A DNA stretch of 64,000 nucleotides, from positions 1,534,001 through 1,598,000 of the forward strand of contig OY540818.1 of assembly GCA_961205875.1 (NCBI GenBank), in the 5' to 3' direction. The notes under the pieces are model-generated. The model was not told where the DNA came from. It made no database searches and saw nothing but the letters and a program-made list of their open reading frames with translations. Of the stretch, positions 11,644 to 23,748 are shown piece after piece. The stretch comes from Sialis fuliginosa. Lineage: Eukaryota; Arthropoda; Insecta; Megaloptera; Sialidae. The position numbers and the translations under genes are program-made. Numbering within the stretch: position 1 is the first letter of the stretch; each line of letters starts with the position of its first letter.

Positions 11644-14295
11644 AGGTAACGGCACCGGTCTTGGCAAGCACCCCAGTAATGGCAAATGTTTAACTAAATG
11701 TCCTGAATTTGAAATATGTGATGATATTTGATTATAATCATTTCTGAATATTAATCTATATATATTTAACTGTCTTACAGCGTGATTTGATGACAATCGG
11801 CCAATAGGTGTCAAAATAGTGGACATTTAAACATCGCGGATCAGTCGAAATTCACGAAATGTGTATTTTTTTATGTAAATGGTAAGTGGCGCGAGTTCGA
11901 TTATTCGTGATTTTTATGCTGCTTAAATTTTTTTTTAAGTGAAATTAATATGTTTTAATCTTGAACATATCTTAAAGACAGGGTCACCACCAAATTTAAT
12001 TTTATTGTTCTAGGAGGGGTTTTGTGTTCAATAACCATTACTGGGTATTCATTTTTCACTAATACCCAGTAGTGGCAGCGATGTTTTCAAATGTAGTTTT
12101 CATTACTAGGTGTAAAAAATGTTAAGCAAGCGGGTTGAAATTATTAATATATAGTGAATTATAATTATAAAGATAAATTTGCAATTAACATATTCAAATT
12201 AGGTCAGGTAAGTATTAAGGAAAATTTACGATTGATATTATTTTATGCAAAAATATATAAAAACATAAAGTCAAATTTAAGGTAATTGTTATGTTTGTTT
12301 GAATTGTTAAATGTACAAAAAAATATTAAATAATTAAGGCAGATCCGTATTAAGGAAGTAATTTAAATAATATTTTCTAAAAAACTATGTATATTCTATA
12401 GTTATAAGGTAAAAAAATGGAAGATAGTTGTTATATTGACAATATTTGAACAAATTATAATATTAAAAATTTAGAGCAGGCCCGTATTAACGAAAATTTA
12501 TAATATTTTATATTTAAAATATACAAAAATTTAAAGAAAAACTTACGACAGTTATGTTGATATAATTTAAATAAAATATAGAATTGTGCAGTTTAGGCAG
12601 GCCTGTATTAACGAAAATTTACAAATGATTTTTATCGTAAAAAATACAAAAAAAGAAAAATTAATGATAGTTATGTTGGACGTACCCGCTTCGCTCGCGT
12701 TGTATAATTTTTTATACTTATTAACAGTAGAAATAATATTATTTTAAGATAGATATTGAAATATAATTTTTTTATATTTTTTGCTTTTTATTCTTTATAA
12801 AGTACTGGCATAACATATGTGATGAGAATTCATCATCAGACGAAAGTGTGATTAACATAAAGACGACTGTTAATTAGCATGCTTACTATAAATTTAATTT
12901 GATAATTGATTTAATTAATTGTTAGTTAAATACTTGCTTATTATTTGTGATTTATAATTTGTTAATTTAATTGTGTAACTATCACACATGTGTTTTACTA
13001 AAACATCTGCACAAATTATATTAGATAATATTAATTGTATATTTTTCTTAATACGCCCCTGACTCAAAAATCACAATATAACAACTGCGGATGGTAAACA
13101 TGTTCATGTTTATATAATTATTATGAAAAAAATATTCATTATAAATTTTTCTTAATACGTGGCTGACTAAAATATTAATATATAAATTTTTGGTTTAACT
13201 ACATCAATGCCATAACTTTCATTGCTTAATGGTTTCATTTTTATACAATTTTTATTAGAAAATATTAATTATAAATTCTTTTTAATACGTGCCTGGCTTA
13301 AATATACAATATGCATTATTGGTTTAGTTACATCAAAGTCATAACTACCATTACTTAATATTTTCATTTTTATAGAATTTTTATCAGAAAATTTTCTAAT
13401 TATAAATTCTTCTTAATACATAGCTGACTAAAATATGCATATATACGTTTTCAGTTTAACTACATCAATGTCATAACTGTCATTGCTTAATTGTTTCATT
13501 TTTATATAGTTTTTATTGGAAAATATTAATTATGAATATTTCTTAATACGTACCTGACTTAAATATTCATATATACATTTTCGTATTAACTACATTAATT
13601 CCATAACTTATTGCTAAATGGTTTCGTTTTATACAGTTTTTATTGGAAAAATTAATTATAAATTCTATTTAATACGTGCCTGGCTTAAGTATTCAATATA
13701 CATTATAAGTTTAATTACATAGATATAACAACTTCCATTGGTTAACATTTTCATGTTTAAACAAATTTTATGAGAAAATACTAATTGTAAATTCTTCTTA
13801 ATACGTGCCTGGCTTAAATATTCAATAACATTATCGGTTTAATTACATCGATATCAAAAGTTGCATTGCTTAGTATTTAATTACTTATGATTTATTATTA
13901 AATATTAACTATAAATTTTACTTAATACGACCCTGCTCTAATTAAAAATGTAATCTATTTACTTATTTATTTATTGTATGACATTTCATGATATTTACAT
14001 TTAGTTTAAAAAAACATTTTTTATAACAAAGTACTAGAAATATCATTTTGCCATCACTGGGTTGCCATAACTGGTTTTACCTCTGCCACTACTGGAGAAA
14101 AAACATGATCAAAATAAAAGGCTATAATTTAAAGAAAAAAACTATATTTGCGGATTTTAGTAATGAAATTGATTAAATAAAGAGTTACTTGTTTTATTAG
14201 TAACATGATTTCATAAAAATTACAAAAAACAAGCTCATTAATCCAAAAAAACTGAAAACTTGTTCTTATAGTGGCCACCACTGGTGCCTTTACCT
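11644..14295. mobile_element. TIR element, family AGGTA-1, copy 1
   Basis: The left end 'aggtaacggcaccggt' and the right end (reverse complement 'aggtaaaggcaccagt') form imperfect terminal inverted repeats, flanked on both sides by TA. Subterminal motifs such as 'acccagtagtggc' recur near 12055-12080 and 14055-14098. The interior carries the same tandem motif as the flanking satellite, forward at 12190-12620 and reversed at 13020-13945 ('cttaatacgtgcctgactta'). Both outer ends align with the outer ends of the copy at 25765-29687. No transposase was seen. 'AGGTA-1' is a label for this window, not a known name. Confidence 0.7.
12676..12702 (-). repeat. GC-rich Helitron-3'-end-like motif
   Basis: Read on the minus strand, 'gcgagcgaagcgggta' resembles the hairpin-bearing 3' end of insect Helitrons, as at 47671-47698. 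It stands out in very AT-rich surroundings. No CTRR end follows, so it may be a fragment or chance. Confidence 0.3.
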
Positions 14296-14297
14296 TA

Positions 14298-16095
14298 ATA
14301 GATTATAGGTATTTAGGTATACGATATTTGCTGTAGTTAATTGAAACCCAAAATATTGTAAATAATATTTTTAATGCTAAAAAAGAACAAAATAAAAAAT
14401 TTATCTCCTGCGAAGCGTTAGATATTTATGAAAAGAAAATTACTTTTAAATAAAATTAACATCAAAATTATGTTTCATTATCTTAAGAAATGTTTTTTGA
14501 GTAATTTCCTAAATTCATAACAGAACTGTAAACTGGATTTATTATATTGTTATTTAATAGTATCCGCCAAATTTATATAAATATTTGATTTATGTTATAT
14601 TTGATTTTTATTATATTTGAATTTTATTACTAAAATTTTAAAATAATTATTTTCTTTTTCATAATTGTATTTTTGATACGTCGTCATCACTATTACAAAA
14701 AGGGCAAAAAATTTCATTTATACATGCTCGCTTTAATATGTAAGAAAGTAGAAAAAAATATATAAAAAATATTTCAATTTACTATCTCATGTTATTTTTT
14801 TGATTTGTAAATATATATAATATATTTGTTTTTGTTTGAGATTACGTTATTTTAAGAAGAAGGGGTCAAAATCTTACTTAATACACGACCGACTTAATTC
14901 CGTATTAGGTTTTGTTTCGTAGAACATAATTAATAATACCATCTTATTTTTTTTAATTTACGGAGCCCAAATTCTCCTTAATACGTGTCAGACTTAATAA
15001 TTTACATATATAAATGATTACATATTATATAGTACGTATGCATTTGTTTCTGAGATTATGAAAAGTGGTATTGAATCTTACTTAATACACATCTGACTAA
15101 ATTTCGTTATAATTTTTGTTTTACAGAACATAATTAATAATACCATAGTTATTTCGGATATTACAATATTTTATTAAAAAGGGCATTAAATTTACCTTAA
15201 TACGTGACTGACTTAAATTTTATACAGTCAATGTTTCATACAACTTACTATCTCATGTTATTTATTTATTTGTCTGAAAAGTTAAATTTTTCACAAAACG
15301 GGGCCAAAATTTTCCTTCGTACGTGTCAGACATAGCATATTTGATTTTGTTTTTGAGATAACATTATTTTAAGAAGAAGGGCTCCAAATCTTACTTAATA
15401 CACATCTGACTTAATTCGGTTGTAGTTTTTGTTTCACATAAAATAAGTTACCATAGTATTTTATCATTTTATTTCAATATTATTAAATTTTAGTAAAAAG
15501 GGCTTTAAATTTACCTCAATACGTCACTGACTTTAATTTGATATATTTAATGTTTCATACAACTTACTATCTCATGTTTTTTTTTTCCTAAAATTTAAAA
15601 TATTTACAAAACGGGCCCAAATTTCCTTAATACGTGCCTGACTTAATAATTTATATAAATGGTTCCATAATATATAGAATATTTAATTTTGTTTATGAGA
15701 TTATGTTATTTTAAGAACAAGAGCTCTAAATCTTACTTAATACACGACTGACTTAATTCTGTATTAGGTTTTGTTTCACAGAACGTAATTAATAGTATCA
15801 TCTTAATTTTTTTAATTTTATTTCCGACATTACAATTTTTTTACTAAAAAGGACATTAAATTTACCTTAATACGTGACTGACTTTAAATTTATTTAGTTA
15901 ATGTTTAATACAACTGACTATCTCATTTTTTTTTCCAAAATTTTTAAATATTTAGAAAATGGGGTCCAAATTTTCTTTAATACGTGTCTGACTTAATTAA
16001 TTTTATAAATGATTACATAGTATATAATATATTTGATTTTATTTCTGAGAATACGGTATTCTAAGAAAAAGGGCTCTAAATCTACCTTAATACGT
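14298..16095. repeat. Right arm of giant inverted repeat, with higher-order satellite
   Basis: This is the reverse complement of 9079-10396, with matching sequence up to about 15775. It then extends about 320 bp further than the left arm. Reversed monomers ('cttaatacgtgcctgactta' type) recur near 14885, 14985, 15080, 15195, 15310, 15390, 15515, 15625, 15735, 15860, 15975 and 16075. The three monomer types mostly cycle in a fixed order, giving a higher-order period near 345-365 bp. No gene was found. Confidence 0.75.
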
Positions 16096-16339
16096 ATTTG
16101 TTGTAAATTGTTTTTGATGACAATTATCACATATCAAATTATTCCAATAAAATATTTGTTACAAAAATTCATAAAATGTATGTTATTTATCTATAAATTA
16201 CAAACCGCGGAAGCCTTAACAATAGTTTAAATAAATTAATAATACTCGATTTGCATTTTATAGTAATTACATACACATTAAACTATTTGACTTCATGTAC
16301 CTACAATCAATCTAATATAAAATTTGGGAACGTATAGAC

Positions 16340-17187
16340 CAGGGGTGGAGAACCTTTTTATCATAGAAGGCCACATTTAAATTTAAAAATAATAAGCAGG
16401 CCGCATATTTACCGTTTTTCTTCGTCGTGAAATATATACCTACTAGGAAGTTCACATCAAATAACTTCAGAATATACCGGATATGCGCAATAGCCAATTT
16501 TACTTTACGTCTGTACACTGTGACGTCATTATTTTCAATTCTGGGGATGTTTCAAATTAGATCCATTTCGAAGTTATTTGATATGAGCTCTAGGACTAAT
16601 TAGGTCAGTAAATGATAAAATAGCGTAAATTCAAAAATAAATTTATCATTATTTAAGGAACACTAGAAATAATATAATAAATATAATCCACGAACAAGTT
16701 CTGACGGTTTTATCATAAATAAATGATCCTCATATCCAATTTAATGAGATTTTTGTGTTTGTTTTTTATTAGAAAGAAATTGGAAATTGGGTTCCAACTT
16801 TGTAACTCGTGATTTCAGTTGGTCTTCTAATTGTGTATCAGTTCTCTGAGTCCTTAATTGGGTCTTAATTTGAGTTAAATATGAAAAAGTATGTAGTTCC
16901 AAAGCAAGACAGCAGTCTACGAGCATGTTGACGTAACTTAGGATATTCAAGTGCATTTATGTATTAATTACAATATACATAATTAGTGCGATTTGAAATA
17001 TAAGTCCAGTTTTAAATTATTGTAGATTATTTGTTCAAACATTTTAATTTCGTCTCTTGGCAGAATAAAATTAAAAATTAATTGAGAAGAAAAATTATAT
17101 ATTATAAATAATTGAAATATTTACCGGCCGCACTGATGTATTGAAAAGGCCGCATGCGGCCTTAAGGCCGCAGGTTCCCCATCCCTG
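16340..17187. mobile_element. hAT transposon derivative with 8-bp TSD
   Basis: Terminal inverted repeats CAGGGGTGGAGAACCT and, reversed, CAGGGATGGGGAACCT bound 848 bp. A perfect 8-bp duplication GTATAGAC lies at 16332-16339 and 17188-17195. The terminal sequence, the 8-bp TSD and GC-rich 'ggccgcatgcggcc' subterminal palindromes are typical of hAT elements. Inside is a transposase remnant on the minus strand. The element cannot make a full transposase and is non-autonomous. Confidence 0.92.
16741..16890 (-). pseudogene. hAT transposase C-terminal remnant
   Basis: The minus-strand frame ends with a stretch containing FSYLTQIKTQLRTQ, then TDTQLEDQLKSRVTKLEPN, then a lysine-rich tail and a stop. 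This is the pattern of the C-terminal dimerisation (hATC) region of hAT transposases: an FS..L..K...R..LTD..L.. helix near the end of the protein. Upstream residues lose resemblance, so only about 50 residues survive. The frame continues to an apparent start at 16956, but that part is not convincingly family-like. The DDE catalytic core and BED finger are absent. The remnant sits inside the 848-bp hAT element and supports its classification. Confidence 0.75.
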
Positions 17188-17199
17188 GTATAGACTTTA

Positions 17200-17620
17200 A
17201 TCGTGCCGGATACACTAAAGAACTTATAAAATCTATCTGCTCCACTGATAATGTCTCCTGGAGTCAAATAGATTTTAAAAGTTCCGACGATTTTAAATCA
17301 GAGAACGAATAGATTTTATAAGTTCCGACACGAATGCCGTGCGGAATTAATAGATTGTATTAGTTCTGGAGTTTATAAGCCAGGGAACTAATAGATTTTA
17401 TAAATTCCGGAATTAATGCCCTCTGGAGCAAATAGAATCTATTCGTTCCGGAGTTTATAAGCCAGGGCACGAATAGATTTTAAAAGTTCCGGCACGAATT
17501 CTCTTCGGAGTTAATAGAATCTATTCGTTCCGGAGTTTTTAACGTAGGGAACGGATAGATTTTAAAAGTTCCGGAACTTTATCGGAGCGGGAGTCAAATA
17601 GGCATTAATTCCGGACCCCT
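17200..17620. repeat. ~83-bp tandem repeat
   Basis: About five units share 'ccggagtttataagccaggg' or variants. Unit marks fall near 17283, 17365, 17448 and 17530 (period 82-83 bp). Each unit contains 'aatagattttaaaagttccg', so the array also has local dyad symmetry. It begins right after the hAT target duplication. Confidence 0.75.
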
Positions 17621-17639
17621 GATATAATAATATATATGC

Positions 17640-18160
17640 ACCTAATTTGTAATATTTAAAATGAAACAGTTTTTGAAAAAAATTCATTCAATTTCAGAAT
17701 TATTAATGTGAAGTACTTATTTAAAAATTATGATAAATGTTAATTGAAAATATCAATATATTTATGAGGCATTGATAGATGACAAGCAAAAAAACCAAAT
17801 TATTTTTAATATCCATAAAATGTTATTTCCAAACATGTAAGTACATAATGTTATACAATATGAACAGTTTTGTTTGAACCATTGAAAATAACAAGAAAAT
17901 CTATACAAATTGCTGGTGATGATAATTTACAAATAATTTGGTACCAGCAAACAGGCACAAGTGTCACATTTTTTAAACACTATGTTCTCAAACAGGACTT
18001 TAGCCAATAGTGGAATCTTTACAACCAAATATAATATAAATAGGCAAGTACTTTATTATAAAAGATAACTAATTGATAAAAATTTAATCTGTTACTTAAA
18101 CATTTGCGGTTCTGTATCGAGACCGCCCCCACTGACAATCTGCAATACGAGATGTATGTT
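17640..18160. repeat. Dispersed repeat, copy 1
   Basis: Segments match 20040-20260: 'atatccataaaatgttattt' occurs at about 17810 and 20226, and 'tttgcggttctgt' at about 18102 and 20091. The order of the shared blocks differs between the two places, so rearrangement has occurred. No gene was seen. Confidence 0.5.
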
Positions 18161-18245
18161 TATATGTTTTATCCACGACTTATATATAATACATGTATTA
18201 CATACGTAGTTTTTACTATATAATGCTATATATTAATCCCAGAGG

Positions 18246-18306
18246 GAATAATGACGAGGGTATAATGATCATTATACCCTAGAGGGTATAATGGTCATTA
18301 TACCCT
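18246..18306. repeat. Pair of perfect short palindromes
   Basis: 'agggtataatgatcattataccct' type palindromes lie back to back: 24 bases around TGATCA, then a second copy with one central change (TGGTCA). Each could form a hairpin with a tiny loop. Function unknown. Confidence 0.6.
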
Positions 18307-18333
18307 CTTGTGCACCAATCATAATTTCTCAAA

Positions 18334-18890
18334 TCCATACTAATATTGTAAATGCGAAAGTGTGTCTGTCTGTCTCTCTGTCTGTTTGTTACCTTTTCAC
18401 GGCCAAACCGCTAAACCGATCTTGATGAAATTTGGCAGTGAGATAGCTTGAACCCCGAGGACGGACATAGGCTACTTCGTATCTCGAAAATTCAACCCCT
18501 AAGTAATTTCAAGGGGGTGGAATTTTTTTTTTTTTTAGTAATTAATATTTTACCCCCGTTACATATGAAGGGTTGTAGTTAGTTTTATTCGATTCGGCGG
18601 GAAAAATACTACGGGGGCGAGGGTTTCTGGGGGAAAAACAACCCTCTATCTCGCACAGGAGCCGAGATATTTACGATTTTGTATAATGAAAGAAAACTCA
18701 AAATAAGAAAAAATTTATATTTTACCCCCTGTCACATATGAAGGGTTGTAATTGGTTACATTCGATCTGGCGGGAAAAATACTACGACATAGGGGTTATT
18801 AGGGGTCAAAACAACCTTTTATCTTACATAAGAGATATAAATATAATAAATGAAAACCAAAATATAGAAAAAAATTATTTTATATTATTT
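18334..18890 (+). mobile_element. Helitron-like 5' end, 3'-truncated
   Basis: The sequence starts with TC after an A ('A/TCCATACTAATATTG') and continues with the same 'aaatgcgaaagtgtgt' and 'gatgaaatttggcagt' phrases as the longer copy at 45870. Similarity continues through the 'cacatatgaagggttgtaat' block and then fades. No CTRR end with hairpin was found here, so this copy is broken. It carries no Rep/helicase gene. Confidence 0.65.
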
Positions 18891-18949
18891 TGAGGTTATG
18901 TATGTATTCAGTTGTGTTTTATGAAAGTAATTCAAATAGTCGTGGATAA

Positions 18950-19085
18950 AGTACAGTATACTACTCGTAATAATGGCTATTATTACGTCGGAATTTCTTC
19001 TCCCTCGCCGCTACGCGGCTCGGTTCGAAAATTATCCTCGGTAATAATAGCTATCATTATTGACTCGTGGTATAATATACTATTA
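18950..19085. repeat. Inverted repeat with GC-rich loop
   Basis: The left part 'gtaataatggctattattac' pairs with 'gtaataatagctatcattat' at 19040-19060, and the outer 'agtatac' pairs with 'gtatact'-like ends. The loop contains 'ccgctacgcggc', itself a hairpin. A coding-looking frame across it is an artefact of the repeat. Confidence 0.5.
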
Positions 19086-20530
19086 AATCTCTATATAAGT
19101 GTGTGACAATACTATTAATTGGATTTTTGTACTATATATATAAATAACATACACATTTGAAATTATTCATTAGTTTTGAAAATAAAAAAATATCATTACT
19201 TAATATTTTTGTAATTAAGTTATTATTAATCATGTATATATTTTAGGGAATCCGCAACTGTTTGTTATGTATACAAAATGTGATTCGTTTCACATCAAGG
19301 CAAAGGTCAAAAGGAAAAATATGTACATATTGTACGCGTTTTTTTTATGAAACTCGACATACGAGTTATTCTACTTACGACCGATGTCAAGGAACCTATC
19401 GTGGTCATAAGTCGAGGAATACCTGTACTACAATATAATACGTATAAGTATGCCTTATCAGTTTAAGCGCAAAAAATATCCAAATTAATATTCAATGGTT
19501 TTAAATGTTGCGACAAGATAAAATTTCAGGATTTGCGAAGTGTTCTGTCGTAGGAAAATTTTGGGAAACATATTTAGTTTGTGTCATAAAAGATATAACA
19601 GGTATGATTTTTCTAAAATATCTTAGTGTCTCTATGATACTTTGCCTTGTTATATTATTTCAATATTTTATTTTATTAATGACTATGTTCATGTCTCTTA
19701 TATTTTGTTGAACAATTTGATGATTTTTGACACATGTTAACAATTAAATATTTTGAAATACCTATATTAATTGAAAATGGAAATATAAAGAAACATTTCA
19801 CTTTCAAAAAAGGTAAAATATCGAAATTAATTATTACGATTGTTGCTAACATATTTATTTATTTCCTGGGAGTTTGAAAATATAATTTTACACGATTTTT
19901 TTAATCAAGTGTTAGTAAACATATATTTAAAAGTTATAAAAGTAATTTTCTTCTGTAGAATTTCATGGCTGTTGTTCATATATGAACTTGGTTTCCGAAC
20001 TGTCGTCCATGTGTCGTATTTCTAATTTGACGTCTCAACTATCATGTTAATAAATACAAATACTGTAAGAAATAACTGTTACTTAAATCTTTGCGGTTCT
20101 GTGTCGAGGCCGCTCCACCATCGAAATGTGCAATTTGTGGTTCTATGTCGGGTCAGCACCGCTAATAATTTCGCAAGTACTTTGATACTTGATGAATGAT
20201 GATCAGAAAAATCAAATTATTTCTAATATCCATAAAATGTTATTTCAAATCATGTAGGTAAGTACTTAAAATTATTCATTAGTTTTGAAAATAAAAAGAA
20301 ACCATAAATGGTTAGTCACGATCAAAAAAGTAAATGTGAACCTATAGACAAAAGCAAATGAGGGCCTCTGTTTGCATTTTGCTATTGATATACCAATCAA
20401 AGGAAATATTGCGAAGAAGCGTACATAGTGTGGCGATCGTTCGCTACTGCTTGGTGAATATTGACACAACTCTGGATTCTAGCGTTATGAAGTTGGTGGA
20501 ACGTTTTGACAATGGAAATGCAAGTAGTTA
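19086..20530. other. No gene seen; short inverted motif and repeat copy 2
   Basis: This AT-rich stretch has several 60-70-codon hydrophobic frames whose composition follows the base bias, and I do not accept them. A short dyad (GACCGAT...ATCGTGGTC) lies near 19378-19413. Positions 20040-20260 are the second copy of the repeat at 17640. Positions 20340-20530 are less AT-rich than the surroundings, but I could not read any known protein there. Confidence 0.5.
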
Positions 20531-20910
20531 CAGTAGAATCTCTATAAGTTCAAGAGAAACGTTAAAATATTTTAGGTAAATAGGTTCGAAATTATATAGA
20601 GGCTACGTTAATTTCATTCGATACACAGATGTCATCTAAATAACATATTGATCACTTTGAGTTATAGAAGTGGCAAAACGATAACTTAGAGTTATAGATG
20701 ATAAAAATATATTGAAAAAACTAGAGAAACCATATTTATACTCTGTTTAATTTTAGTTTGCAGTAGTTGCCAGGGTTTTGACGATATGAATCTTCGAATC
20801 GTGCAAACTTAAATGAAACAGAGTATAGTTTGTGTAAGACAGATTTTAGGACCGGAATGGAAGTGAATGGATTTTGATTTATTAAGGTCCGACTTATAAA
20901 GGTTCTACTG
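20531..20910. mobile_element. pogo/Tigger-type MITE
   Basis: Termini read CAGTAGAATCTCTATAAGTT on the left and, reversed, CAGTAGAACCTTTATAAGTC on the right, with TA on each side (20529-20530 and 20911-20912). CAGTAGAAYCTC ends and a TA target duplication are the signature of pogo/Tigger elements. At 380 bp it has no transposase. Confidence 0.85.
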
Positions 20911-21050
20911 TAATGTTTGTGTATTATTTATTTTAAATAAAATTTTGAAAATAGTTAACTTGGAAATTACTTATTCCAATATAGAAATAATTTAACTGAA
21001 ATAAATATTACAGAATATCTACTTTACAGATTAAATGTGTATACCCAGGT

Positions 21051-21350
21051 AACACCGGGTCCAGCGCGAATTAAGTTTCTTGAACAGAGAACTTAATAAA
21101 AAAATATTTATTTTCTCAAAAACAGTTACAATAGTTCCAACAATAGTATTACAAAGATTGACCACTGACTTATGCCGAGAGGGTGCTTATATACGGCTTA
21201 TCTGGCATCAGTCATTACAAATAGAAATGTACAGAATATTCTAGCATTTGTTAATTATTTATTTTGGGACAAAGTCCTTATTTTGCAGTTTGGAATATTT
21301 GTACATTGAAATATTCAAAATATGTTAATGAACACCGGGTCCAGCGCGCT
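21051..21350. repeat. Direct repeats bearing 'accgggtccagcgcg'
   Basis: The phrase 'aacaccgggtccagcgcg' occurs at about 21051 and 21331. The second copy continues 'ctagtat', which would suit a Helitron CTAG/T end, though no matching 5' end was identified. A separate pair of ~25-bp direct repeats built on 'ggtacacrggtacc' lies at about 21486 and 21675. Confidence 0.35.
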
Positions 21351-21849
21351 AGTATATTATAATGAAGGCAGTTAGATTAACAATAATTAAAAAAAAAATG
21401 TTTTTTCAAGTACCTACACGTCATAAAAAAAGACAAATAAAGAATGAATTCCAAAAACATCTTATGTACATAAATGAGAGAATTAAGGTACACAGGTACC
21501 TTATCCATTAACCAATGTTCGTTTAAATCTAGACCCAAAAATCTGTTACTTCCAAATACTTTTTTATCTTTTTTTTTAAGAAATAGCATAACAATAAATG
21601 GATTTTGACATTCCTGAATGCCCATAAAATAAATAAAATAATTATATACTAAACTCGTCGAATGAAATCGACAAAGGTACACGGGTACCTATCCATTAAC
21701 ACAAGGGTTAACCAAATATGCATCCCTAATAGATACTGAGATCCAAAAGCTTATCTGAGACACCCGGTATATAATTGATAAGATTGGCGTGTATTTTATG
21801 ATTGAGCCATATCTCACATTGCTAACCCGGGAAAAAATGATAATATATA

Positions 21850-22800
21850 ACGATATATTATAAGATATGTTCGCATATCGTTATATATGGTAATATATTA
21901 ATTTTTGAGCCAAAAATATATTACTATATGTCGATATGTCTGATAATGTATAGTAATATCTTAATATAAAGAGCTTAAAATATATTGTTATATATACTTA
22001 TACAAAGAAATGTCTGATAATATATGGTTATGTCTTAATATACATTTATTTTAAATATATATTAATATATTAATATATCTCATAATATATATAAATGTCT
22101 TAATATATATCAGTGTACAGATGCAAGAATACATTGTAATATATATTTATATATTAATATATCTGATAATATATAGCGATGTCTTAATAAATATATAAAC
22201 CCTCAGAGCTCAAAATATATCGTAATATATAATAATATATTGACATATCTGATAATATATAGCGATGTCTTAATATATATATCAACCCTCAGAGCTGAAA
22301 ATATATCGTAATATATATTAATATATTGACATATCTGATAATATATAGCAATGTCTTAATATATATATCAATCCTCAGAGCTCAAAATATATCGTTATAT
22401 ATATTAATATATTGACATATCTGATAATATATAGCGATGTCTTAATATATATCAACCCTCAGAGCTCAAAATATATCGTTATATATATTAATATATAGAC
22501 ATATCTGATAATATATAGCGATGTCTTAATATATATATCAACCCTCAGAGCTCAAAATATATCGTTATATATATTTATATATTGACATATCTGATAATAT
22601 ATAGCGATGTCTTAATATATATATCAACCCTCAGAGCTCAAATTATATCGGTATATATATTAATATATAGACATATCTGATAATATACTATCATACATTA
22701 ACATATATCATCCCTCAGCTCCGAAAATATATTGTTATATGTATTTGCACATAGATATATATGATAATAGATAATCATATATTATAATATAATAATAATA
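21850..22800. repeat. 86-bp TA-rich satellite
   Basis: The mark 'ctcagagct' recurs at 22202, 22288, 22374, 22458, 22544 and 22630, with a variant at 22714: a steady 84-86-bp period. Each unit holds 'gacatatctgataatatata' and a 'gatgtcttaatatat' block. Units become degenerate toward both ends. Part of a further unit lies beyond the MITE that follows, near 23750-23800. Confidence 0.85.
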
Positions 22801-22814
22801 TACATAATATATAT

Positions 22815-23748
22815 GTTACCAGCAATGTATGTAATTCAGGCATTCTATAGAATTCCTAGGAACTCTATAGAATGCCTGACGAGTTCAGGCAAAGTATGAA
22901 ATATTTTTTTAATAGAAATTTATTATATACTTTGCGTAGGTATTCTATAGAATCCCTAGGAATTCTATAGAATGCCAAGATAATATTAGGAAATGTATGA
23001 AATAAAAGACAAAATGATATTAATAAAGCAGATAGATATTATTTAATTAATTTTTAAAAGTCCAAATTCATATTATGTAAGATTTCATTGTTAAAATAAC
23101 AAAACCACATAAATAATAGTATAACATTTGATATTTATTATAATAAATAAAATAAAATATTAGTTTATACGCATATTAAGTATGATATAAAATTATTAAA
23201 ATAAAAAATAAAAACCTTAGATATTATTTAAACATTCAATAACATATCAGTCCAGACGTGTATTAAGCAAGATTTAAGGTCCTTACTGTTAAAATAACAA
23301 ATTCACAGAAACAATATTGGAACCTTAAATACTATATAATCATTTCAGTCAAATATTTGTCCGCGTTAATACGTAACGATCTATTATAACGCGTAAATAT
23401 AAAATGTTTATTTTGATAAATAATTCAGTATTGTACCGACAATACTGAATTGTAATCTAGAAACCTACCTACAGCTATCGAGAATGAACCAAGATTTTTT
23501 TATTGTATATTTGCATCAGTATTTTATAACATAAAGTAAGGCAACATCTGTACCTGGACCAAAATTGATCGATTCACCCTATTTATGTTTATATTTCATA
23601 CATTGCCGGCTATCAATTAGGTATTCTATAGAATGCCTAGGAAATGTATATAATTAAATTCATTTCATACATTGCCTGGTGATTTTAGGCATTCTATAGA
23701 ATACCTAGGAATTCCATAGAATGCCGTATTTCATACATTGCCGATAAC
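22815..23748. mobile_element. MITE with repeated 'ggcattctatagaat' ends, inserted in the satellite
   Basis: The left end 'gttaccagcaatgtatg' and right end 'catacattgccgataac' are near reverse complements. Next to each lies the dyad 'ggcattctatagaattccta'. Satellite-like sequence flanks it on both sides, so it inserted after the array formed. The interior (23250-23400) contains one or two units of the 'gtattaagcaagatttaagg' motif of the 9-16 kb satellite. Confidence 0.65.

Noticed and set aside
12815-12860. Possible hammerhead-like motif ('tgatgagaattcatcatcag', 'cgaaag')
   Set aside because: The first core base is wrong and no stem II/GAAA spacing works on either strand.
13020-13945. Regularly spaced repeat units resembling a CRISPR array
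   Set aside because: Units are long, degenerate and AT-rich with non-unique spacers, in eukaryotic DNA; they are satellite monomers.
20340-20530. Less AT-rich stretch with a 73-codon frame, possible host exon
   Set aside because: No splice signals or protein motif could be read in any frame, and the frame runs into the pogo MITE.
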